From contig JAVWJP010000022.1 in assembly GCA_036638975.1 (NCBI GenBank), forward strand, positions 1 through 27,525: 27,525 bases of DNA, given 5' to 3'. The notes beneath the pieces are model-generated. The model made no database searches. It saw only the letters and a program-made list of their open reading frames with translations, and had not been told where the DNA came from. Both the position numbers and the translations under genes were made by a program. The stretch comes from JAVWJP01 sp036638975 (lineage in GTDB: Bacteria > Bacillota > Clostridia > Oscillospirales > Ruminococcaceae). Below are positions 14,040-23,039 of this stretch, piece after piece. Every line of letters starts with the position of its first letter. The first letter of the stretch is position 1.

Positions 14040-15077
14040 TCACTTCATGTATTCTATAGGATTCACCGCTCTGCCATTTACCATAAGCCCAAAATGTAAG
14101 TGAGGTCCTGTGCTGTTGCCTGTGTTTCCAATGCACCCTATAAGCCCTCCCTTATGTATAAATGCTCTATGATGAAACTCCTTATAATCTGAATTATAAA
14201 CCTTTTTATTGGGCAATACTGCAATATCTTGAAAGCTTTCTTGTGTGTCAAATTGTGACAAATGAGCGTAAGTTGCCTTAAATTTTCCGTCACTTGAACG
14301 CAAAAAACCTACAGCACCGTAGCTTGTAATTTCGCCGCTGAAAGTCTTGCAGATATAGTAATCCACCGTGCCGTCAAAAGCCGCGACTACAGGAGTACCG
14401 AGAGCCGCGGCAATATCAACACCGGAAGCAGCGCCGGCATCATGCAGCCCGCGTGAAAAATGTGCACCGCCGCCTTTTACCAGTGACAATACACCCTCCC
14501 CTCCTATTACCGTTTCGCCTGGCGGCAAAAGCCCTGTGTTTATATCTCCCTGTGCATACAATACAGTTATGAAGTCTATATCCTCATCTATAAAAGCAAA
14601 AGGTAATTCCCTAAGCTTTGCCGATATTTCTTCTACAGATAAAAACACATTAATCTTTCTTTTTTGTATTACAGTTTCAGTTACTCCATTATCGGGGTCA
14701 CCGACAATCACCTCTACCTCCACAAATATTATCTTTGTACCTGTAAAATTATCCCGAACAAAAGCTTCGATTTCTTCTGCCTGTGTCATAAGCTCACCGT
14801 CCATAATGAAATCTGCTGTTTTTACAACAGACACCGGCAGCTCATTGCTTATGCTCATTTGACTTTTTACCGATGCAATAGCCTGACTATGTATGTCACT
14901 TGCAATGCTATCACCTGTAGATACAAGCGTAAGCAGTATACACATTATTATAATCAGCGGCAGCAAAGCTATAAATAGTACCGATAAAAAAGCAACAATC
15001 AGTATAATTACAAATTTTTTAACTGTTTGCTTGTCGCTAAGCAACAGTGCAATTTTAGCAGCCGTCACAGGCTCCAT
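14040..15077 (-). CDS. Membrane-anchored M23-family (LytM) protein of the T4SS, VirB1-like role
   Basis: A 345-residue protein with one membrane segment (about residues 22-52), a linker domain, and a C-terminal LytM domain (about residues 195-345). Seen motifs: GVDIAAALGTPVVAAFDGTV (219-238), TYAHLS (269-274) and GPHLHFGLMVNG (324-335). LytM enzymes cut peptidoglycan cross-bridges, and in Gram-positive conjugation systems such proteins open the wall for the channel. The HxGxD zinc motif here reads ASGVD (217-221), so the first zinc-binding His is Ala. The Asp, the YAHL His and both HLH histidines are kept. A His at 212 could compensate, or the enzyme may be weak or structural. The ATG overlaps the VirB4 stop (TAATG). 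Confidence 0.88.
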   Translation of the reverse strand: MEPVTAAKIALLLSDKQTVKKFVIILIVAFLSVLFIALLPLIIIMCILLTLVSTGDSIASDIHSQAIASVKSQMSISNELPVSVVKTADFIMDGELMTQAEEIEAFVRDNFTGTKIIFVEVEVIVGDPDNGVTETVIQKRKINVFLSVEEISAKLRELPFAFIDEDIDFITVLYAQGDINTGLLPPGETVIGGEGVLSLVKGGGAHFSRGLHDAGAASGVDIAAALGTPVVAAFDGTVDYYICKTFSGEITSYGAVGFLRSSDGKFKATYAHLSQFDTQESFQDIAVLPNKKVYNSDYKEFHHRAFIHKGGLIGCIGNTGNSTGPHLHFGLMVNGRAVNPIEYMK

Positions 15078-17428
15078 TATCTTCCACCACCAGTGCCGAA
15101 TAAGGTTTTTTCATATGGCAACGTACCCACGACCATATGATAATTATCATTACCGCTTTTAAAAAGGCAATGCCGCTTATTAGAAAAACGAATAGCATCT
15201 ACCTCGCCGTCTGTAAGCTTTAGCTTCTTCTGCATAACTTGCAAATCTATGCTGCCCGGATAAAACAAGAACTTATAAGTTGGGATATCGAACACAGCTG
15301 CGGTAAGGTGAACAATTTTATCATCTAAGCAGTCCATAATCCGCTGTGTTGCTGTGACAAGCAAGGCCTCATATTTTCGGGAACGACGCGAAAAAGTATT
15401 AAGATATTTTACAATAGTGGGGTTTTCCCTGTTCATAAGTAAATACACTTCATCAATCGCCAGCATAATTTGCTTCTCCTTAAGCATAATCCGCGACCAA
15501 AAATAGGTAAGATAATTAAAAAGTACTGCTTGCAGGTTGTCGTCAGAGCCTGCAAGCAGCTCTTGTATATTGAGATTTATAAGACTGCTGTTTACGACGT
15601 TTGTAGCCTTATTAAACATAGGGCTAAGAGAACCTTTATACACGTCATAAAGAAGCAGCAGCAGGTCTTTCAGTACGCTGTCATCAATCATTTTATAAAA
15701 GCTATAGGTAGCTCTATCCCCCAAGACGGCATTAATATATTCATAAACATCTGTCATAATAGGAAAATCTTCACTTTGAATCGTCAAAAAATTGCTCTCC
15801 TCTGTTATGCCTTTTTGCTTGTACACGTCCTGCACAATAATTTTAAGTGCTGCCAACTGTGTCGGAGATATGCTGGGAATGAGAACCCTAAAGAAATCGG
15901 ACAGCCAGCTGAGATGTTGAAACAAAGGTGACGCTCCCTTTTGAAAGGCAGCTACTGTTTCGTCAAAGTCTTTTTCTTCCTGCTCGTCCTCGTCACCGCT
16001 TCTAAAAAAACGAATTTGCAGAGGATTGATAACAAAGTTGCCGTGAACACAATTAATATTTGTGCCGCCCAAGGCTTTTACCTCATCTCCATATTCGTTT
16101 TCAGAATCAATTATAAATATTACCGTACCGCTTATGTACGAAAGATTGATGATTTTTTTCATTAGATAGCTCTTGCCTTGCCCCGGGTCTCCGATAATAA
16201 CAATATTAGAGTTTGTGCGTATCATGTCGCGAACACTAAAATCGACAGAAATAATACCGTTATCTATTGTTTTTCCTAAAATCATACCATTGGCATCATT
16301 CAAATATGATGCTGAAAACGGATAGAGCCTCCCCATGGTATTGGACGGTATATTATTTGCAAGCTGCGTACTGCGTGTATCCCAACCTATCGGCAGCACA
16401 CCAAAAAAGCCCTCCTTTTGCCGCAAGGTAAACTCCTCAAGCGTGACACCCCATGCGCGGCATGTGTTCTCAAAGCTTCCTGCGTTGGTTTCCAGTTCCT
16501 TTTGTGTTTTTCCGTACAGCTCTATGTATATGTTTGCGCACTTAACACCTCCTCCGTCACCTGCGTGTTCAAGGCAATCCCTGTAAAAAGCAGTAAGCGT
16601 ATTCGCATCTTTTTCTGCTGCCAATACCTCAGTTTGCTTTTTGCGAAACAGCCCTGCATTTGCATTGTTAAACTGCTTATTCACCATGCGCTGAACCTCG
16701 GTGACCCGCATATCTGAAATTCGTATAGACACAGTTGTATTTTTGCGCTTTACCAGCTTCTTCAAAAAACCATTGTTGTCACCGGTTATATCCTGTGGCA
16801 AGTTACGCACCACCATAGTTTTTCTGAAAATCCCGCTTTGTATAATACAGTTAATATCAAAATCCATGCGTGTTGGCAACAGCTGCCTAACGAGCGGAGA
16901 AAGTTCCGATGTCTTCTCGTCAGATTTAGGTTCATCATAAATATAAATTCCTCTGTCTACAAATTCGCGCAGTAAAAAGCTACGCATAATAGATGTAAGC
17001 TCGTCTTTATCAGCAAGCTCACAATGAAACCCAGCCACTTGCAAATATCCGGAAAACCTGCTCACATCGGACTGTGATTTAGTACGAATAGAGAAATAAT
17101 AGCCGCGCTCTGTGTTCCCTCCGTCACCCTCCACCTCCACAAGGCAAGCTAGCAAGTCATTTTTTATATAATCGTATTCCTCGCTGATTTCCTCAATGTA
17201 CTTGCGGTTAGCATTTAGGTTTACTGTGCGGTCTGCAATATATATGTTAAAAGATATATCGCAGGCAGAACGCATAAGACTTTCAAATGACCTATAGTGA
17301 TGCTCCTGCTCATCGGTGCTGAGAGTTGAAAAATTAGGTGCCTTGACCTTAAAAAAATAGTAGTTTCCCTTTGGCGTTTTAATGCTGTCCTCAAGAATAT
17401 CAAAATTAAGTAAGCTCGTCATTTCCAT
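15077..17428 (-). CDS. VirB4-type conjugal transfer ATPase
   Basis: An ATPase of about 783 residues that powers the type IV secretion channel. The Walker A is GDPGQGKS (about residues 413-420 from the chosen start) and the Walker B is IMLAIDEVYLLM (about 654-665), with the N-terminal VirB4 domain before them. The motif TQRIMDCLDD downstream is typical of the family. The start at 17428 (MEMTSLLNFD) has GGAG ten bases upstream and overlaps the PrgI-like gene by 23 bases; a reading from 17464 is possible but has no good ribosome site. Its place directly after PrgI and before the M23 gene is the standard order in Gram-positive conjugative elements. Confidence 0.94.
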   Translation of the reverse strand: MEMTSLLNFDILEDSIKTPKGNYYFFKVKAPNFSTLSTDEQEHHYRSFESLMRSACDISFNIYIADRTVNLNANRKYIEEISEEYDYIKNDLLACLVEVEGDGGNTERGYYFSIRTKSQSDVSRFSGYLQVAGFHCELADKDELTSIMRSFLLREFVDRGIYIYDEPKSDEKTSELSPLVRQLLPTRMDFDINCIIQSGIFRKTMVVRNLPQDITGDNNGFLKKLVKRKNTTVSIRISDMRVTEVQRMVNKQFNNANAGLFRKKQTEVLAAEKDANTLTAFYRDCLEHAGDGGGVKCANIYIELYGKTQKELETNAGSFENTCRAWGVTLEEFTLRQKEGFFGVLPIGWDTRSTQLANNIPSNTMGRLYPFSASYLNDANGMILGKTIDNGIISVDFSVRDMIRTNSNIVIIGDPGQGKSYLMKKIINLSYISGTVIFIIDSENEYGDEVKALGGTNINCVHGNFVINPLQIRFFRSGDEDEQEEKDFDETVAAFQKGASPLFQHLSWLSDFFRVLIPSISPTQLAALKIIVQDVYKQKGITEESNFLTIQSEDFPIMTDVYEYINAVLGDRATYSFYKMIDDSVLKDLLLLLYDVYKGSLSPMFNKATNVVNSSLINLNIQELLAGSDDNLQAVLFNYLTYFWSRIMLKEKQIMLAIDEVYLLMNRENPTIVKYLNTFSRRSRKYEALLVTATQRIMDCLDDKIVHLTAAVFDIPTYKFLFYPGSIDLQVMQKKLKLTDGEVDAIRFSNKRHCLFKSGNDNYHMVVGTLPYEKTLFGTGGGR

Positions 17429-17723
17429 TGGCTTTTTGCTCCTTTTCAAACAGTGTGTATTCATTATAATGTGTGGATTTACCCAGCAAATAACTAAATA
17501 CCGCCATAGCCCAATAATGTGCCGGGTAATTTTTGATTCTAAAGCTCATAACAGCAAAGCAGACGGGGAAGAAAAAGAACCCCATAATATGCAGCACCAC
17601 AGCCGCAAAGGTTGCACCGCCTACAAGCAAGAGAATCGCTCCTAAATCCCACATAGTATAAAAAGCAGACAGCGAAAATTCTTCGTTAAGATTTTTAGGT
17701 ATTCTATATATCTTTTCTTGCAT
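17406..17723 (-). CDS. PrgI-family (VirB3-like) membrane protein
   Basis: A 105-residue protein that starts MQEKIYRIPKNLNEEF, the usual opening of PrgI-type proteins (a short beta strand ending IPKxL). Two membrane segments follow (about residues 26-46 and 49-62, GAILLLVGGATFAAVVL and GFFFFPVCFAVMSF), and then YPAHYWAMAVFSYL. PrgI/VirB3 sits in the inner part of the channel and contacts VirB4; here it overlaps the VirB4 gene by 23 bases, as is common. It lies three bases after the VirB6-like gene. Confidence 0.88.
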   Translation of the reverse strand: MQEKIYRIPKNLNEEFSLSAFYTMWDLGAILLLVGGATFAAVVLHIMGFFFFPVCFAVMSFRIKNYPAHYWAMAVFSYLLGKSTHYNEYTLFEKEQKANGNDELT

Positions 17724-17726
17724 AAG

Positions 17727-18569
17727 CTATCCTTTCATAGTCAGTGCTCTAGCACCGGAAATTAGCATATTACCACCCATGGCGGCAGATTGGAACCCAT
17801 GACCCGCGCCGCTGGACCAACCAAACTTCTGCATTCCCTTCGGCACTGCAAAGACACTAAACAAAAAAGCTATGCCCATTACACCATTAACAATATCTGC
17901 CTTCGCATATGTCAATATCAAAGCCCCAATATAGAACATAGCGAACTGAATGACATAGGTAAAGCCTATCGAAACCGTGCTTACTACCCATTCCATTACT
18001 CTTTGATTTTCGCCCATGAGCGCATAAGGTACATAAAATGGTGCAATCATCATTTGAATTGACATAGAACCGATACGCATTACCGTAACAATAAAAAATC
18101 CGATTATGGCAATAGCGCAAATAGTAAAAATTAAAGGCTTGACCGCCTCACTGAAATATACATCAAGAAAACTGCCTGAATCAAATATGTCAAGTGCAAA
18201 AGCTGTTTGAATACCTCTTATAATGTGATATGGCAACACGAAGCAAAGCTGCGCTATTATCTGATTCAGTGTAATGAAAATTATTGCGTTAACCGGACAG
18301 CGCATAATTACAGCCCAATTGCGTTGCTCCTCCTGCGCTATTTTTAAAAAATAGAACAGGAGAGCAAATACAAAAACCGTCCAGCTAAACATATTTACAA
18401 CATAAAGAAACGCATTTAATATAGGGTTTTCAAAGACAGATGCAAGACCTTCCATCTTACTAAAGCAAAAATCAAACAATGTCATTACAAGACCTTTAAA
18501 AGGGCTTACAGTTTTTTCTACTAAATTAATAATCGTTTTTATTACAGCTTCTGCAAGATTATCAACCAT
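17727..18569 (-). CDS. VirB6/TrbL-like polytopic channel protein
   Basis: A 280-residue protein with five to six membrane segments, an amphipathic N-terminus (VDNLAEAVIKTIINLVEKTV) and a C-terminal Gly/Ala-rich tail (GWSSGAGHGFQSAAMGGNML). This shape and the place between the VirB2-like and PrgI-like genes fit the TrbL/VirB6 family that lines the translocation channel. The segment IGSMSIQMMIAPFYVPYALM (about residues 167-186) is the most conserved-looking part: in related elements a short Met/Pro-rich re-entrant stretch lies here. No enzyme motif is present. Confidence 0.85.
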   Translation of the reverse strand: MVDNLAEAVIKTIINLVEKTVSPFKGLVMTLFDFCFSKMEGLASVFENPILNAFLYVVNMFSWTVFVFALLFYFLKIAQEEQRNWAVIMRCPVNAIIFITLNQIIAQLCFVLPYHIIRGIQTAFALDIFDSGSFLDVYFSEAVKPLIFTICAIAIIGFFIVTVMRIGSMSIQMMIAPFYVPYALMGENQRVMEWVVSTVSIGFTYVIQFAMFYIGALILTYAKADIVNGVMGIAFLFSVFAVPKGMQKFGWSSGAGHGFQSAAMGGNMLISGARALTMKG

Positions 18570-18581
18570 AAAACCGCCCCC

Positions 18582-18908
18582 TTATGCAGCGCCTGTAATT
18601 ACATTTATAAGCCCGCCAAAAATAACACTGTATGCTCCTATCACAAGGAAAACAACAAAGGTAATGCCAAGCCCCAACACCTTTGCAGACGTAGCCTCAC
18701 CATTATTTTTCTTTTTTTCCCACGCTATAGCCGCAATAAAGTAAAGCATCAGCATCAAAAGCCCTATCAGCGACCACGGCACCACTGTATTGTTTACAAT
18801 TTTCATAACCATATCGGTGCCTGCTTTTGTAGCAGTACCTGCCGATTCCACCAAAGCATTTCCCACTTCCTCCAGCGACGAAAGCTTTATCATCGTTGCA
18901 TTTGACAT
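18582..18908 (-). CDS. VirB2/Maff2-like small membrane protein, probable T4SS pilin-like subunit
   Basis: A 108-residue protein with an N-terminal hydrophilic stretch, two membrane segments (about residues 44-67 and 81-104) and a short lysine-rich loop between them (WEKKKNNGEA). This hairpin layout is that of VirB2-type subunits; a small protein of this kind opens the T4SS gene block in many clostridial elements. The start has GGAGG ten bases upstream, inside the end of the Toprim gene (19-base overlap). The following VirB6-like gene begins 12 bases after its stop. Whether it forms a pilus or only part of the channel is unknown. Confidence 0.75.
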   Translation of the reverse strand: MSNATMIKLSSLEEVGNALVESAGTATKAGTDMVMKIVNNTVVPWSLIGLLMLMLYFIAAIAWEKKKNNGEATSAKVLGLGITFVVFLVIGAYSVIFGGLINVITGAA

Positions 18909-19903
18909 AATGTTATATCCTCCATTTTATTATTTTTTAAAGTACTGTTTTTAGTGCCGTTTTGCTGCGCAAGGTGCTCTTTTAAGTCGTCATTAAAATC
19001 GTTTTTAATTGGTAGCTTACGAATCAGCTGCCCATTAAAGCCTGCCTCTTTGCACTTGTCAGCCAGCTTCTTTGCCATGTTGTTCCCTGCCGTATCATTG
19101 TCATAGCAAAAATAAATTGTTTTAAGCTTCTGGTTGTTTTCTAAATGATACCTAAGCATTTCATTTTTGGGATTTCCGCTGGTTGCTAAAAAAGAATATT
19201 TATTGTAATCTTTTTTAGCAAGCTCCAGCATAGTCATAATAGACATTGCATCAATAGGCGCTTCGCATAAAAAAACAGCCGGCTTGTTTTCATTTACAAG
19301 CCAGCCGATTTTTTTATCACTGCCCTCAAGGTCTTGCCCAAACTTTTTTTCACCGGTAGAGCGCACACACGCAAATTTTGCTTTTTTGTCATAATCATTA
19401 CCTACAAACACACAATTATGATATTTTGCATCTTCATATAAAAAGTGCCGCTTAACCATATCTGACACAACTGCCGGAGAAATACAGCGAGTTTTTGTAA
19501 GGTATGCAAAGACACGGCTATATTTGCCCTGATGCGGTGCAGGTAAAACAAATGGCTTTTTTTCAGTATCTTTAAAGCTTTCATATTTTTTTGGTGTATA
19601 GGTTGGTGCTTGTCCGGACATTTCACTGCGAAGCTTAGATATGGCTTCAACCAGTGACAACTTATCTTCCAGCATAACAAAATCTATCACAGAGCCGCCC
19701 TTTGCCTGCGAGTTCCAAATGAATAAATTTTTTGCCGGTGTTACCCACATACTATCGTGCTCTAAGCATTGAAATTCGCCGGGGCTTTTCTCTTTAAAAT
19801 GATATCCGTACGCTCCTATATATTCAAGAATATCAAAATGCGCCTTAATTGCCTGTGTAACTTCTCTGTTTCCGCCCCTGTCACGTATACTGTTTTGTGC
19901 CAT
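18890..19903 (-). CDS. DUF3991/Toprim primase-like protein
   Basis: A 337-residue protein. Residues about 20-95 resemble a DnaG-type zinc-ribbon domain (PGEFQCLEHDSMWVTPAKNL, then AKGGSVIDFVM), but most zinc cysteines are absent; only C46 and H49 remain. The Toprim domain holds the glutamate in FLCEAPIDAM (Glu214) and the DxD in YFCYDNDTAG (Asp268, Asp270). Such proteins are common in clostridial conjugative elements, where they are thought to prime the second strand; this is not shown for the family as a whole. It lies between the pseudopilin genes and the T4SS genes and overlaps the VirB2-like gene by 19 bases. Confidence 0.88.
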   Translation of the reverse strand: MAQNSIRDRGGNREVTQAIKAHFDILEYIGAYGYHFKEKSPGEFQCLEHDSMWVTPAKNLFIWNSQAKGGSVIDFVMLEDKLSLVEAISKLRSEMSGQAPTYTPKKYESFKDTEKKPFVLPAPHQGKYSRVFAYLTKTRCISPAVVSDMVKRHFLYEDAKYHNCVFVGNDYDKKAKFACVRSTGEKKFGQDLEGSDKKIGWLVNENKPAVFLCEAPIDAMSIMTMLELAKKDYNKYSFLATSGNPKNEMLRYHLENNQKLKTIYFCYDNDTAGNNMAKKLADKCKEAGFNGQLIRKLPIKNDFNDDLKEHLAQQNGTKNSTLKNNKMEDITLCQMQR

Positions 19904-19918
19904 TTTAAACCTCCCGCT

Positions 19919-20476
19919 TTAAAATCTATTCATATATTCTACCGTCTGCTGTTGGCTTTGCAAGGTCAAAAAATTGCCTTTCCACAACAAGTCCTCTGCA
20001 AAAATTAAAGTGTAGTTTACCCTATACTTTGTTTTTTCATTTGTGCTTACAGCATTACTTACAAATAAACGCAAGTCGGATATTTTAAAAACCATTTTAC
20101 CGTCCTTTATTTTTACAATATTACCGTCTATAACCTTAGTGTCTGCATAGAGCTGCGTAAACAGCTCGTAGAACTTTGAAGTGTCGCGAATTTCATTAAA
20201 AGATGTACCGTTAAAAACATATGCTCCGCTTGTTCCGTCACGAACAGGCGCATAGCTGTCATAAATGTGACTGCCTGCAGCACCGGCGAGCGTTGTTGTA
20301 ATATCACGTGAAACCTCATTTGTCACCATATGCAGCTGCTTTTTTTCCATTAAAAGCATTGTGAACAACGATATTATGCAAAGTCCGGCCATACCCCAGA
20401 CAAGCGCTCCATTGCCGCTTTTTTGGTGCAGCTTATTTGTGATATTCCTCAGCCGTACCCACAGCCTGCTTAACAT
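19919..20476 (-). CDS. Single-span pseudopilin-like protein of the Tad module
   Basis: A 185-residue protein from ATG 20476, chosen because GGAGGGAG lies upstream; it overlaps the preceding gene by 44 bases. One N-terminal membrane segment (about residues 25-42, WGMAGLCIISLFTMLLM) is followed by an extracellular-type domain rich in Ser, Thr, Tyr and Asn. The N-terminus has no G-xxxx-E cleavage motif. The shape and place beside the Flp pilin gene fit a TadE/TadF-like minor pilin. Function inferred from layout. Confidence 0.6.
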   Translation of the reverse strand: MLSRLWVRLRNITNKLHQKSGNGALVWGMAGLCIISLFTMLLMEKKQLHMVTNEVSRDITTTLAGAAGSHIYDSYAPVRDGTSGAYVFNGTSFNEIRDTSKFYELFTQLYADTKVIDGNIVKIKDGKMVFKISDLRLFVSNAVSTNEKTKYRVNYTLIFAEDLLWKGNFLTLQSQQQTVEYMNRF

Positions 20477-20855
20477 AGGTTTTCTCCCTCCTCCAACCAA
20501 GCCACCCTACGCCGTATTGTGTCTTATACGATAAACTGACCGTGAAATCTGACTGCAGCAAAAGCTTGCTTGTACCGCGCACAAAAGTTCCGTCTACGTC
20601 CATTGTAACGTCCATATTCATCAACTGCTCAAGCTCACCTAAACGTTCTGTAACAACACCGTCAGTTCGTCCCTCAAGAGCAATTTCTCTTGCCATAACC
20701 TGCGCCATCTGCTGTAAATCATCGAGCTTAGTCTGCTGCCCCCACATTGTAAGCCCGCCTGCTGCGGCTAATGTAAAAAATATAAGTACAATAATACCGA
20801 CAACAAGTTCTGAACTGGCAAGCTTACTGTGCAACTTTAAAAGAACTTTCTTCAT
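20433..20855 (-). CDS. DUF4320-like single-span pseudopilin-like protein
   Basis: A 140-residue protein with one membrane segment at about residues 16-37 (ELVVGIIVLIFFTLAAAGGL), preceded by a positively charged start, and a C-terminal domain of helix then strands. The stretch QQMAQVMAREIALEGRTDG after the membrane segment is as in TadE-like minor pilins, and the whole resembles the small DUF4320 family found in clostridial elements. It starts three bases after the Flp pilin stop and overlaps the next gene. Confidence 0.68.
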   Translation of the reverse strand: MKKVLLKLHSKLASSELVVGIIVLIFFTLAAAGGLTMWGQQTKLDDLQQMAQVMAREIALEGRTDGVVTERLGELEQLMNMDVTMDVDGTFVRGTSKLLLQSDFTVSLSYKTQYGVGWLGWRREKTYVKQAVGTAEEYHK

Positions 20856-20858
20856 GGC

Positions 20859-21122
20859 TTAACCCTTATAATTCCAAATCTCATTTATCTTGCCATCAGC
20901 TTTATCCAAAGACCCTTTCAATAGCTTATTTATCTGTGGGAAAACCACAACTAAAATCACTACAATAATTAAAGCTATCCACACCATTTGCTCCACAGTA
21001 ATAGAGCCTGCTTCATCTAGCAATCTTTTTTTGCAGTCTGAGAGCATACACACAGCCTTTGCCCCAAGCTTAGTTGTTACTCTGTTAAATTTTTTTAATG
21101 CTTTTCTAATATTGTTTTTCAT
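20859..21122 (-). CDS. Flp-type pilin with a class III signal peptide
   Basis: An 87-residue protein. The basic N-terminal leader of about 39 residues ends at Gly39, and the mature part begins SITVEQMVWIALIIVVILVV. This gives the prepilin motif G|SITVE, with Glu at +5 (residue 44), as in Flp/type IVb pilins, followed by the hydrophobic helix. A short C-terminal tail follows (LDKADGKINEIWNYKG). The leader is longer than that of most Flp pilins and carries two cysteines (Cys25, Cys30). A prepilin peptidase is needed but none is encoded in the window. GGAG lies nine bases upstream of the start. Confidence 0.8.
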   Translation of the reverse strand: MKNNIRKALKKFNRVTTKLGAKAVCMLSDCKKRLLDEAGSITVEQMVWIALIIVVILVVVFPQINKLLKGSLDKADGKINEIWNYKG

Positions 21123-21169
21123 AGTAAAATCTCCTCGTTTTTTATTGTTTTATTATTATAGCAATTCCG

Positions 21170-22039
21170 CTATAATAACATCGTACCTGACATCATTTGC
21201 TTCATACCGATATATCCGGAATAACCGATTATACAGCCGAAAAATGCAAACAAAAATAAACCCGGCATCACAAGCTCCATCGGTCGCGCTAAAATAGATT
21301 TTCGTTTTACAGTTAAATAATCATTATTAAACTGATGTTGCTTCGACTGAAAAAAGACCCGCAGGTCATCGCCATTTTGCACTGCGATAAGCCCGCGGAC
21401 AACATCACTGACTTTAGGACTGCTTATACGACTCTCAAAACGTCTTAGGGCTGTTTCAACATTTCCTGTTTTCATATCTGCAAGCGTTAATTTAAGCTCT
21501 GCCGACATCGATGCGTTAGCTATAGGTAAAAATGAGGTTAAAATTGACTGAACATTAGCCGTACTTTGCAAGCGCGAATTTATAACGCTGCAAAGCTTAG
21601 GCAAATCAAGCTCTATCTCATTCTTGCGCTTTATATACTTTTTTTGCAATGATGAATTTTCAGAAAAATATATCGTTGCCGCGCATACCGGAGCCAGCAG
21701 CAAAAGAATAGGTGATAAAACACCAAGGCTTAACCCAACAACAAAAAAACAAATTGCTTTCGCCATAATGCGGGAGGTATATTCCTCAGGTGTATAGTGC
21801 AGCTCCAGCACCTCTAGCATTCGCAAATATTCGTTTCTCTTATACTGCGATATTTTTACAAAGCGATTAAGCTTTTTTGAGATATAATCCAATAAATGCT
21901 CGTATTGCGTTTTTACAGTAAAGTTATGTACCTTTGCCACTGCTTGAACTGCCGCTTTTGCAGGCTGTATAAATAACGAGTTATAAAGCAGCATAATACC
22001 AAAAGAAAAAACTGCCCCTAATAAAATTTCTTGTAGCAT
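21170..22039 (-). CDS. TadC-like type II/IV secretion F-domain membrane protein
   Basis: A 289-residue protein with an N-terminal membrane segment, a pair near residues 90-125 and one at the C-terminus (MELVMPGLFLFAFFGCIIGY). The middle (ELDLPKLCSVINSRLQS, then LADMKTGNVETALRRFESR) follows the T2SF/GspF pattern seen in TadC. It would be half of the inner platform for pilus assembly. It lies 17 bases after the TadB-like gene. Confidence 0.82.
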   Translation of the reverse strand: MLQEILLGAVFSFGIMLLYNSLFIQPAKAAVQAVAKVHNFTVKTQYEHLLDYISKKLNRFVKISQYKRNEYLRMLEVLELHYTPEEYTSRIMAKAICFFVVGLSLGVLSPILLLLAPVCAATIYFSENSSLQKKYIKRKNEIELDLPKLCSVINSRLQSTANVQSILTSFLPIANASMSAELKLTLADMKTGNVETALRRFESRISSPKVSDVVRGLIAVQNGDDLRVFFQSKQHQFNNDYLTVKRKSILARPMELVMPGLFLFAFFGCIIGYSGYIGMKQMMSGTMLL

Positions 22040-22056
22040 AATAGTTCCTTCCTCTC

Positions 22057-23025
22057 TTACTCCATAGAGGTTGATAGTGTAATGGCCTTATTGAAGCCGA
22101 CTAATAATGTAATAACGTAGCCTACCACTATGCTTTGCCCTATAAAGGTAGTAAACAGAATATCTAAAAGCTTCCCTATTTGCAGCTGATGCCCTATCAT
22201 AGCTGTAAGCGGAAAGCTTACGCCGGAAATTAAAGCAATAGTGATAAATGTTCTCATAGGTGCCGATATTTCTGTAGAAAGCATATTGTAAAGTTCTTTT
22301 TCTGTCGCAAATTGCTCAACTATAGCGTTAAGTGATGCTTTCTGGTTTATATCATTTTGGCAAATCCGTAAGCTGTCACACCAAAGCTTAAAAATATCAT
22401 TATCAATTTTTTGCTTAAGTTCGTCTATGTTTTTTTGAGGATTAGGATTTACTTGACGGCTTGCATACACAAACGACTGAAAAATAGATTTACACGGTTC
22501 GTTCATATAGGTAAGATTTTCTGAAACAGCTTCTACAATATTTTCATTTCGTATATACGAATTTGTCACCATAGAAAGCACCACAGAAAGCTCGTTTTGC
22601 ATACGCAGACGATAGCGAAACAGCTTGAACTTAATAAGCCACATTGGTAATAGCCCCAATCCACCTGCAAGTATTGGCAGCAGCATATAGCTGCGAAGGT
22701 AAACCGCTATAACAGCCCCTACTCCGGCACATATAAGCGATATTATCCGCATTTGCTTTTCCTTGGATTTTTCTCCTGTTGTCGCAAGTATTTCGGACAT
22801 GGTATTGTAAGAACGAGAAAAGAGATTCTCCTTTTTACCATTGTTTAAATGCATCACCTTTGTTTTAAGTGATTGATTTTTTTCAAGCTTTTTTGTACAC
22901 CAATGTAATGCACTGTAAAAATATGTCTTGTAATTTCTACGCATAGCAGCTATTAAATGAAGAATACCATCCCAAAAATAAACCGCTACGCCTACGGCTA
23001 TAACCAGATAAAAAACAAACAACAA
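22057..23025 (-). CDS. TadB-like type II/IV secretion F-domain membrane protein
   Basis: A 322-residue protein with hydrophobic segments at about 1-20, 92-127 and two at the C-terminus. The middle (LQNELSVVLSMVTNSYIRNE-type segment, about residues 142-160, then SLNAIVEQFATEK) follows the T2SF pattern. It pairs with the TadC-like protein. The start is TTG at 23025 with AAAGGG upstream; no ATG is better placed. It lies 14 bases after the ATPase stop. Confidence 0.82.
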   Translation of the reverse strand: MLFVFYLVIAVGVAVYFWDGILHLIAAMRRNYKTYFYSALHWCTKKLEKNQSLKTKVMHLNNGKKENLFSRSYNTMSEILATTGEKSKEKQMRIISLICAGVGAVIAVYLRSYMLLPILAGGLGLLPMWLIKFKLFRYRLRMQNELSVVLSMVTNSYIRNENIVEAVSENLTYMNEPCKSIFQSFVYASRQVNPNPQKNIDELKQKIDNDIFKLWCDSLRICQNDINQKASLNAIVEQFATEKELYNMLSTEISAPMRTFITIALISGVSFPLTAMIGHQLQIGKLLDILFTTFIGQSIVVGYVITLLVGFNKAITLSTSME

Positions 23026-23039
23026 ATTTCACCCTTTCA

